From: Acanthaster planci
Lineage: Eukaryota; Echinodermata; Asteroidea; Valvatida; Acanthasteridae
Assembly (NCBI RefSeq): GCF_001949145.1
Contig: NW_019091647.1
Location: 147,259 to 164,750, forward strand
Direction of reading: 5' to 3'
Length of the DNA: 17,492 bases
Shown here piece after piece: positions 9,724-17,492 of the stretch (its first letter is position 1; each line of letters begins with the position of its first letter). A program made the translations under genes and the position numbers. Below the pieces are notes generated by a model. The model was given only the letters and a program-made list of their open reading frames with translations. It ran no database searches and was not told the origin of the DNA.

Positions 9724-9966
9724 ATGGATGCTGTGCAGTGTTGCATGCCTGAATATTCATCCAGAGTCAAGTTAATTAATCAAGTTGTTAGGCCGGCACC
9801 AAAATCCAGTACTGAACAGCCCAAGACCACGCGTCGTATCTGGGTCAAATCAGCGCGACAAGCTGGATTGCGGGCAACAGTGAACAGGCTCAGTTCTGTG
9901 CAGCATGCTTGCTCTTATCAGTTGTTCTGGATGACAAACACAACCCAATTAACCACTTTATTTTAA
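9724..9966 (+). other. Unexplained GC-richer ORF inside the intron
   Basis: An 80-codon open frame stands out by its balanced codon use and basic content (PKTTRRIWVKSARQAGLRAT) in otherwise AT-rich intron DNA. It could be a fragment of a mobile-element protein, a pseudogene piece, an exon of the IQCE-like gene or chance. Against it being an IQCE exon: AG sites in the frame give phases 0 and 2 rather than the phase 1 required, and there is no good GTAAGT-like donor. The RRIWVKSARQAG stretch is vaguely like the basic tryptophan-containing block of IQCE, but the match is too weak to use. I do not recognise the protein. Confidence 0.25.
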
Positions 9967-12900
9967 GTCTATACCTTTTTTGGTACTCACAAATTCCTTG
10001 TTTGTTTTAATGGTATCTTTTAAGGCTGACAAATTAATTTTTAGTAAAAGTGGAATGCTGCAAATTGGTGTGAAGGCTAATTATTACTCATGTTTTTAGT
10101 TTTTGCCCTTGAAAAATCAGTTAGCTCTTAGTATCTGCAATTTAGGTACCCGTAAAATTCTGACTTTTGATGCTGAATTTTTGATATATTGGAGTCTATC
10201 TAGAATACCATTAAAGGTTATTCGAGCTAAAGCTTAAGTATGTTAAAATATTTAAAAGAATGTTTCAAGCAAATTAGATGAGTCAGTGGGAGAGTATTGT
10301 TCATGTAAATGTGAATATCGGGATACTGAAGTACCGCTCACTGTTCTACTTTACGTCCGCTTTTACAATTTGTGACTACATGTAGAATCGCCATACCAAC
10401 AGAGGCCATCATCATCAAAACACAGAGGCAAGCATTTGACTGTATCCTGCAGTGGTACTCAACAATCCTCCAGGGAGTTGTGGTTGCAGAGCCTTCGCCT
10501 TGGTACAGGAAGTGAGTTGATTCTTTGTTTTTAATCACCCATTTTGGGCAAGAAAAACTTTTTGGCGAAAACAAGATGTTTTGGCACATTCTTAAACTGA
10601 AGTCATACAAATACCAAAGCACAACAAACACTGACACTTCATACATGTAGGAATCATTTATGCAATATTTGTGTGATACCTCTTACTGTAACACCATATT
10701 GTGCAATTCTGCAAGGCTCTGCCATGGAGCAAGATTGGTTACACCCACAGGCTATGAACTACTGAGACTGCTGAAGTCCATTACTTGGTCAACCTTCACA
10801 GACTTGCTGGACATTGTGCATACAACATGATTTGGAAGTTGAAACATGTAAACGTGTTCCTTGAAAGCATTGACAAAGTCATCAGATGGCTATGTCAGTG
10901 GACACTGCCAGATCATGTTAAAGTAGTCTTCTGGTATGAACATATTCATTGTCTTTTTATCCTTTAGTGAAGATTGATTCTGAATTCTGAAATCTAGCAT
11001 TGTTGTTCTTTATACTTAACTCATACCGTGCCATTATTTTGACCTGAAACGCTGCTCAGAGCAATAAAACGCATGTACAATGGTCAAGGTGCACTTTTAA
11101 CCCAAACCCTCTAGTGAAGCTGTGACTTAAATCTTTTGACAGCTTAAGTTTGTGAATTTTGTTGCTCACACCCTTGGAATTATCCACTAACCACAGGATA
11201 CCTTTGGTAAAAATGCACAGTTGTTGCCCTTGTTCTAAATTTGTTCCAGTTCTTGATCACTTGAAATGAAGTCCAATTGTTCTGTGTTGTTTTCCAGTAC
11301 TATATTTTCAGATGTGTTCTGTTGTGTAAAGTAAAATGTAAGCTTTTTACTGTAGGCCTACAAATGTCATTTCCAGGAAATATTTGGGAAGGAATTTTGT
11401 CCAGATTTCTGACCTCCACATTATGTTTTAAACAGTTTGTCAAAAATCATGGGAGCTACAAAATCAAAGAAAATTTGAAAAGGGCAGTACACCACTTACG
11501 ATGTAAAAAAATATTGTTTTCATGTTCTACCATGTCTACTGTCATATAAACTCTTGCTCCGAACATCTATAGAATCAAAATGCATTTTGAGTATTATAAA
11601 TTTGCATAACTCCACTTATGCCACATGTGCCTCATAAGACCAATTTCACAAAACTTACACACTAGAAGTCCGCGACTTAATCAGCAAATCAAAGCGTAAC
11701 TTACATGTACATGTATGCAGTCCGTTTAAGTTGGCATAAGTTGTGCTGAACAAAGCAAAAATGAACGATTTACCTAACTCATGGTGTTCAGTTAAGCCTT
11801 ATCACTGCTAAACTTAACAAGGCTTATATAAGAAACAAAACTTCGTTGTAGAAGGTAATGAAAAACCTGTTTAGCTGTGAGAGAATTGCTAGATTTTCTC
11901 TCCTGTTCTGACTAGAAAAGATGAGAAAATGTTTTTAAATGGCGGGCGGAGGTGATTCAATGCCTGTCTGATGACTGTTGTTATATTGGCAAGGAACAAC
12001 TGTTTTAAGAGCTGTTTTTGTCCTCATCCAAGAAATTTGATAATATTAAAATGTGCCACAGCTATGCAACTTATCCATGGAAATGGACATAAGTACGTGT
12101 ACATGTATATTGCACAGCTGCGGCAATAATTTGTGGCACAAGGCTCACACATGGTTCAAAGTTATGCCACTTTTTTCTTTTCTGCATTTACAGAGTCCAA
12201 ATCATGCAGGCAAGTACATGTACGTGCGCATTTGAAGTATCCATCCACATGCATGTAATTGATTTTGTGTGGCATCAGCATCAAATACATGTATGTTTGT
12301 TCCTTGGCTAATGCATTGTTCTTTTACATGAACTAGATTTTTTACACTTTAGCAAAAAATCTGCATGTTGGGTGGTTCTGGCTGAAAAATGGAATTAGCT
12401 TAATTTTTTTTATTAAGAGGAAGTTTTGACCCGAACTGGTTAAACCGATCCAGAACCATTGAAAGTGGCATTGGTACTTTTGATGATCCTTCATGTTCCA
12501 TGTTAAAAGCTTTATTTGGAAAATACATGTAATGGTATGTCCTTCAAACAGGGTGGACTAATTAATTCCATTTCACTTGAATCTTTGGATCAGTTGATCT
12601 GCAGTCAGACTGAATAAGTTTTGCAATCAGGAACTAGGAAATGATGGTAGTAGATTCCAGTTTCATAACCTCAGTTCTCGGACTGTTTGTATGTACATCA
12701 TGTACCTGTGTTTGTCTTTGTTTGCAGTGCTCTCAATGACTGTTTTTTATGCAATGTTTCAAAAAGACCCCCTCTTAGATGCATGGTGAAATGGTTTCTG
12801 ATACAATTGACCAACAAGGTTTGACATTGGATTTTTGCAAAGTGCAATGGTACATCAATGCAAATGGAATAAGCCATTTGCGAGTTAAATTTGAATAAAA

Positions 12901-14059
12901 TCTGGTGCACTGAGTTATCTGATTGCGCATAAACATAACAATTTGAATTCCCCAGACTAAAGACACTCTTGCTATACATGTACCTTGTGGTTCAGGGCAA
13001 GCTTTTGCATGGCGACCACCATCCCTGGAATGGACTGGTCCTTTGTGCCCTTCTTATCCATTGAGAACAGTGTATTGTTGCAAGGCATCTCTTATGTAAC
13101 TGAGAGATTTGGGTCAAAGTTAACTTGCAAAAGGCTTTTTCATTGCCACATTGACTGGCTGCCACTTGGTGACAGTCCAACAGAAAATCACACTTTACTC
13201 AATGCTGAAAATACAGGCACTGAGACTGAAACAAATATGTCAAAACAGAAAAAGCATGTTGTAGTCAGTAATTCTGTGAACTAACTCACATGTGTACCTT
13301 TCTCATAGTTTAGCTTGTACCATGTTCGGGTTGCCGAGATTCACAATATACATGTACATTGTATCGTACAAATAATTCACTTCATGTAGCCTGCAGGCAT
13401 GGTAGGGTTCACTGGCTCCCATCACGTCGATGTCATTTCCACAATTTTTAGCGAAGGAACTAGTGCAACATGTGGGCATACAGTGTACATGTAGCTGCAT
13501 GTGCTTCACCCACACTGTCAATGCAAGTTCCTTCATGTTGGGTAATAAAATGCTTACAAATAGCAGTGTATGGGACTGCCCAGCACATACTGTATATACA
13601 TTTGTTATGGGTAACATAAAGTTTGAACTTAACAAAACATGAATTTAAAAGTGAAAAAAAAAATCATGTCAAAGATCTGTAACAGCTGCACAGCTTTGTA
13701 TGTAGAATGTACATGTAAGTGCAATAGTCAGCAATTTTATTTCTATTTTGAAGTTTTAATATAAAAATTATGAGTTGGCGCGATTCCCTAACTGTATTTT
13801 GAGGATTCTGTAAGTGAAAGGATTATCAGCAACTTAGATGTATAATTGGTCCCAAACAATTCAGTAATCTAAAAGGTAACGGTAATTCAATTTTTCATTA
13901 CATATACATGTAGCTTATTGATACACAGGACATGATGCATAGCATAGGAAGCTTGATAGAGGTGGCAATTTATCAATCTCTGTGCAGTCGACTTTGATAA
14001 GGATCGTGTTTAACAATACGACTGTTGTCACAAAATTTATTGAGTTATGGGTGAACCTG

Positions 14060-14835
14060 GCAATTATTCCTATTTATAATTTTCTCTCAAATCGATATCA
14101 GGCTCTTCGCTATCAGAGAGTATGGAGAATTCAAATTGTTATATTCACATGAACTAATAGAATGCAGTGTACCTGATTTTACTTAAATTTAACTCATGAA
14201 TTGGTGCAGTTTAAATGATACGAAATTAAATCCTCTTAAATGTAAACTATGCAGATATTTTTACTGCATAATCCCATCCCCCCTGTGCGGTTGGAAGTTA
14301 ATGGGTTGCACTTGAAGTTAATCTTTAAAACTTCTAGGGATTATTGTACAGAATAACCTCAGGTGGGACCTGCAGGTTGATCAGGTTATTTCCAATGCAT
14401 TATGATGACTCTATACTCAGAGTAAATAGAAGAAAAATCAGGTTGCTGTTGCAGATCTTATCTTACATGTAATTTACAAATTATACATCTGCACATTTTT
14501 GGAATTTGGTTTGGTTATATGGTCCTCCAGAATTATGGATGTTCAGGTCCAGATTCTTGAACGAGTATAAAGGAGAGCCTTACACATCATTGCTTACCCA
14601 AATACTCCCACATACAGGTATCAAGATTTATTGAACATTTTCAGCGTTGATTAATTGTCACTGAGATAGAGAAACCCTCGTCTTGAAATTTGCAAAGTCT
14701 CTTCTCATATCCAGCAGACACCACCACATTTTACACAAAGAACAGAATTCAACATATTTATCACAGCACAAAGATACAAACAATCACCAGTGCTGGCAAT
14801 GATTCAAGCTCCTCATTAATGAACTTTCACAATAA
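14060..14835 (+). mobile_element. LINE (CR1/Jockey-like) reverse-transcriptase relic
   Basis: Successive + strand frames show ordered pieces of one non-LTR reverse transcriptase. Near 14205 there is NWCSLNDTKLNPLKCK, the thumb-proximal W-N-MKLN-KC motif. Near 14331 there is LLGIIVQNNLRWDLQVDQV, followed by two stops. Near 14495 there is EFGLVIWSSRIM and then QILERV-stop-RRALHII. Near 14667 there is RETLVLKFAKSLL-SSRHHHIL. This order matches CR1/Jockey-type elements common in marine invertebrates. Before it, around 14069-14140, traces such as FLSNRYQALRYQRV may be the region leading to the catalytic motif, which is itself too decayed to see. At least three frame changes and several stops make it non-functional. 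It lies in the same orientation as the host gene and is AT-enriched. The 5' limit is uncertain. Confidence 0.8.
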
Positions 14836-15872
14836 TGTTCTGTAGTTTGCATTAATTCATCACTCTTGGAAATTAGAAAATATGTCAAATGTGGCAGGGA
14901 CATGACAAAAAAATGGACCCCAAATTTCTAGGATTACCCACATGCACAAAACCTTTCCACTTGTGGGTACTATTCCCAGACCACATATCCTCTGTGTCCA
15001 TTACATGTATGTACAGTACATATAAAAGTCATCAGGAGCTTTTTCTTTGAATGCAAGATTTTCTTTTTAACCAGGATGGTTTGATGGTTGTTGTGGGAAG
15101 GAGATTTTACAGTATTGACGTTACAAGGATGTTTATTAAATAGACATAAATACAACATTTACATTTTTCTACTTGCTAATACTTGTAGCTAGATACTGAT
15201 ATAAAAGAAGTAAAATAATTTCCAGAAGCAGCTCTTCGTTCATCTTTTAAGATTGTTTCAAATTAAACATCTTTTTCCATTTTATTTGAATGTACGAGTT
15301 TGTAGTTTGCTTTGAAGAAAACATACAATTTTTTACAAGTTGGAAAATATTCCCTTGAATAAAATTTTAATTCCTGTTTCAGTGTGAGCCAGATGAAACC
15401 CCTTCATGTTAATTTAATACATGTATAGTGCAAAATCTAGACTAGCACTACCATGAGTAAGGGTGTCTTTTTTAAAATGCATTCTACTACAAGATAGATG
15501 TGCAATCAATTTACAATTCTCTTAATATGTTTTCTCTAAATCAGGACTCCATAAACAAAATAGAGAAGAAATTTATTTAAGTCAGTGCCTCATATTTCTT
15601 AAACGTTAGATACATGTAGCTGAGCACGAGCAACTAATTTATGTTGGAATGCACAGTCTTTGTACACATGTGCATGTACAGTATGTGTGCTGTCACACAG
15701 ATGAGAAGATTTCCACCAGCTCAAGTCAGGGCAGACACGGGCTACAAAATTCTGTTAATAATATGACACTCGTTGTATTTGTAATATAAATTGCATACAC
15801 TGTTGAAAGCCTGAGAGGTGGATTGCGTGAGCCAAGACCTTACCCTTCAAACATTGTCTTCTTGCTGTTCAG
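14836..15872. other. End of large intron, no exon seen
   Basis: AT-rich sequence with scattered TACATGTA words (for example near 15003, 15419 and 15612) and no coding signal. The last 25 bases form a pyrimidine-rich tract (ACATTGTCTTCTTGCTGTTCAG) that serves as the acceptor for the next exon. Confidence 0.5.
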
Positions 15873-16016
15873 ATTTAACAGGTAGTGGTAGGAGCAGCAA
15901 CTACGCTGGCCAAGCTGGAACTACCAAAGCAGGCCTTGATAGCTGTAGTGATTACCTGAAAGAGACTGTGTTGGGCATGACATCACGAAGACATCAACGA
16001 GGCAACACAATGGAAG
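15873..16016 (+). CDS. IQCE: IQCE-like protein, second visible exon
   Basis: This is a 144-base exon in phase 1/1, with acceptor TTGCTGTTCAG before it and donor GTACAG after it. It adds a Gly/Ser-rich linker (LTGSGRSSNYAGQAGTTKAG) and then a short, probably helical segment ending in DYLKETVLGMTSRRHQRGN. In vertebrate IQCE the corresponding place has a TPDYL-E-like segment followed by a basic R-R-S-NG stretch, which fits in order and spacing. An internal AG at 15879-15880 would start the exon in phase 0 and break the frame with the previous exon, so 15873 is preferred. The open frame runs past the donor to 16222, but the sequence after 16016 loses this character and is read as intron. Confidence 0.65.
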
Positions 16017-16537
16017 GTACAGTTAAGACAAAAGGTTTACTTACACCTGGTAGAACAAAAACAGTTTTCCTCTATTTCACAACTTCTATCATTCCTACCA
16101 TATTTTCTTTTTATGAGGACGGACAAGATGGGTCTCTACTTAACCGTTTCCTGCCGGGTGCAACGATTTTATCAGAGCCAGGGTTAGACATGTCATTTTT
16201 GCACCCAGTGATTTTCATGTGAAAAACGAGAGAAAAAGTTTAATCAAAGCTCTTGTCTTTGTGGAGCACATTGCGTGGGTGAACTGGGTGTGTGTAGGTT
16301 GGTTGTGTGTGTTAGGCACGGAGAACTCCTCAGCACACAGTATTATTAATGTGGAAATGTTAACTCACCCTCTCTATTTGTCACTGGCAAGAGGGCACGT
16401 GTGCATGGACTGCATTTGGTCAACATGTACATGTATATCCATTTATATGAGTAGCCCATTGGTCTTGTGTGTATTTTCTGGTAGAATGTGTGGAAATTCA
16501 CCCATTTAAATTTTCTATACCTGATGGTCTCCCTCAG
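16017..16537 (+). other. Intron, 521 bp, phase 1
   Basis: It is bounded by GTACAG and CTCCCTCAG. The donor matches the consensus only moderately. Open frames run through parts of it on both strands, but they contain no recognisable protein. GT-rich sequence (16278-16313) and a TACATGTA pair (16424-16436) are present. Confidence 0.6.
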
Positions 16538-16620
16538 AACCACTGAATAGGAACTCCAAGGGTGTTCCCAACTACAAGCCCCAGGAGGACATGTATGATG
16601 ATATCTTGGAGCTAAAAAAG
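16538..16620 (+). CDS. IQCE: IQCE-like protein, third visible exon (start of coiled coil)
   Basis: This is an 83-base exon between GGTCTCCCTCAG and GTAAGG, entering in phase 1 and leaving in phase 0. It encodes the completed codon GAA and then PLNRNSKGVPNYKP followed by QEDMYDDILELKK. The last block is the strongest family evidence: human and mouse IQCE carry nearly the same EDMYDEIIELKK block, preceded by GTPVY-like sequence, at the start of their long coiled coil. The charged heptad-like pattern (M--I--L) fits a coiled-coil entry. The rest of the protein (coiled coil and C-terminal IQ motifs) must lie downstream of the window; vertebrate IQCE is roughly 700 residues. The three exons together give 125 codons without a stop. 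Confidence 0.75.
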
Positions 16621-16769
16621 GTAAGGGGCAAAACTTGATGATTAAATGATTATGCATCAGTTTGGCAAATGTATTGAGTGGCTAGTTGTGGGAAAAGTAC
16701 TTCTGTTAAATTGCTCTTACCTGATACTGCTGTTAACTTCCTTTTAGCAACAGTGTCTGTACTTAAGTA

Positions 16770-16925
16770 CAGTCGACTCTCCGTACTACCAGCTCGGGTA
16801 AGATGAGACTCCAGATTAGACGAGCATATTTGTCTTTCCCAACTGAATTGTGCACATTCCTATGAGGGAAAAAATGTGTAGTTCGAAGTCAGATGTTACA
16901 AGATTTCGGTTAAGAGGAGCATTTT
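16770..16925. mobile_element. Possible pogo-like transposon end, truncated
   Basis: TA followed by CAGTCGACTCTCCGTACTAC has the CAGT-GA start typical of pogo/Tigger ends flanked by TA. Internal sequence (TAAGATGAGACTCCAGATTAGACGAGC, and later GTTACAAGATTTCGGTTAAGAGGAGC) has the repeated 'unpaired strand' flavour of such ends. No matching right end was found, so this is a partial copy at best. A second TACAGTAGAAC start occurs at 17047-17057, also unpaired. Confidence 0.35.
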
Positions 16926-17225
16926 TAGTGCACTAGCCGAGTGCAAATCTGTTGTCATCTGTCTATTTTGCACAAGCTTTTTTGAAGGCAATTTGTCAAT
17001 CAGCCAGTCCATTCAATTTTGAAAGGTGCTTCCGTAATTTATGCGTGTACAGTAGAACAGCGCTGTGGTTTTCCCTCACCGAATCGAGCCGTTTGTGTCC
17101 AGAGAGACAAACAGTGAGTGTTTGCGGTTCCCGTACCCAACGTAGAAATTCTGTGTGGCAGCTCTCATACTGCCTGAACACAAGCGAGTGCCTCCAAAAG
17201 TGCTACAGTATTTAGGACAGTGGTG

Positions 17226-17245
17226 AACAAAAGAAATCTTTTGTT
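17226..17245. repeat. Perfect ACAAAAGA hairpin
   Basis: AACAAAAGA-AA-TCTTTTGTT is a perfect 9-bp inverted repeat with a 2-base centre. It contains the same ACAAAAGA word that clusters at 110-378. It could be the junction of two inverted element ends, a paired binding site, or chance; being symmetric, it has no defined strand. Confidence 0.6.
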
Positions 17246-17492
17246 TGATTTCCCCATCCCACAAAATTCTCCAAGACCAAAGTCCCCCCAAGAAACTGAT
17301 AAAATTGTGTTCCATATCCAAACACCCAGCCCAAAAACTGCCCACCCTCTGTCTAAAAATTGTTACCCATTCCCCACCGCAACATGAGAATATCACCCCT
17401 TCCATTTTTTTTCTAAAAATTTTCAATTTCAGAAAATCATGACTAAACCATGGTTTTCAGTTTAAGAAAATAATTAGCACAAGTTTTAAAGA

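Larger units (their letters stand above)
8098..15872 (+). other. Large intron (about 7.8 kb), phase 1
   Basis: It is bounded by GTAAGT at 8098 and the acceptor TTCTTGCTGTTCAG ending at 15872, both in phase 1, so the flanking exons join in frame through a CAT codon. It holds an AAT microsatellite, nested palindromes near 9091-9117, an unexplained ORF at 9724-9966, a LINE relic at about 14060-14835 and many TACATGTA words. In vertebrate IQCE a conserved block containing a WRSLR-like motif follows the KPRK region; I could not find its counterpart, so one or more symmetrical phase-1 exons may be hidden here. Overlapping ORFs elsewhere (8308-8772, 10338-10646, 10785-10967, 11277-11549, 12985-13284) have no recognisable product. 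Confidence 0.55.
16621..17492 (+). other. Intron (open-ended), no exon seen
   Basis: This begins with GTAAGG. It holds two CAGT-type transposon ends (16770 and 17049), a perfect 9-bp-stem hairpin (17226-17245) and a C-rich, A-rich tract at about 17250-17405. On the opposite strand that tract gives a 116-codon ORF rich in Trp, Gly and Phe with no recognisable domain, which looks like low-complexity translation. The next IQCE exon must begin in phase 0 beyond 17492. Confidence 0.5.

Noticed and set aside
10338-10646. 102-codon - strand ORF, and a + strand frame over 10330-10515
   Set aside because: Both strands are open here and neither gives a known domain or consistent splice borders.
12985-13284. 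99-codon + strand ORF after a TTCAG acceptor-like site
   Set aside because: The acceptor would be phase 2, incompatible with the phase 1 flanks, no good donor follows, and the protein is not recognisable; - strand ORFs overlap it as well.
13453-13537. Inverted GAAGGAACT...AGTTCCTTC pair
   Set aside because: Only the outer 9 bases and a TGTGGG block match; the rest does not pair, so it is too weak to call an element.
16017-16222. Extension of the second IQCE exon to the stop at 16222
   Set aside because: A donor at 16017 leads in frame to the next exon with the IQCE block; the extension has no family-like content.
17076-17426. 116-codon - strand ORF rich in Trp, Gly and Phe
   Set aside because: It is the translation of a C-rich, A-rich low-complexity tract and of hairpin sequence; no domain is visible.
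1-17492. tRNA, rRNA, snRNA or CRISPR features
   Set aside because: No A/B-box pair with a cloverleaf, no conserved rRNA or snRNA core and no regularly spaced direct-repeat array was seen on either strand.

Overview
The window looks like intron-rich nuclear DNA from a marine invertebrate, most likely an echinoderm. It is AT-rich and carries few short, widely spaced coding exons with GT/AG borders. It holds decayed non-LTR retrotransposons and small inverted-repeat elements, and no operons, Shine-Dalgarno sites or long bacterial-style ORFs. The 8-bp palindromes TACATGTA, TAGGCCTA and TACCGGTA are far too common for chance, which I associate with echinoderm and other marine deuterostome genomes. 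The taxon call is inference from word composition, not from a marker gene.

One gene is supported, on the + strand: the N-terminal part of an IQCE-like protein (IQ motif containing E, a ciliary Hedgehog-pathway protein of the Ellis-van Creveld complex). Three exons are visible: 7950-8097, 15873-16016 and 16538-16620. Their splice phases fit together (0/1, 1/1, 1/0) and they join into 375 nt, exactly 125 codons with no stop. The start codon and the coiled-coil and IQ parts lie outside the window or are not recognisable. The intron between the first two exons is about 7.8 kb and may hide an exon.

Layout: 1-7949 is 5' flank or intron sequence with an ACAAAAGA word cluster (110-378), a pogo/Tigger-like mini-element (1081-1266), a long-armed foldback element (about 2785-3147), a short hairpin (3394-3487), a LINE reverse-transcriptase relic (about 5262-5590), a MITE with 26-bp terminal inverted repeats (5780-6217) and a weak LINE trace just upstream of the first exon. 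The 8098-15872 intron carries nested palindromes, an unexplained GC-richer ORF (9724-9966) and a longer LINE relic (about 14060-14835). After the last exon come two CAGT-type transposon ends, a perfect ACAAAAGA hairpin (17226-17245) and C-rich sequence to the end.

I found no RNA genes, CRISPR arrays or intact mobile elements. The most notable non-coding signals are the palindrome enrichment, the two inverted-repeat elements and the recurring ACAAAAGA word.
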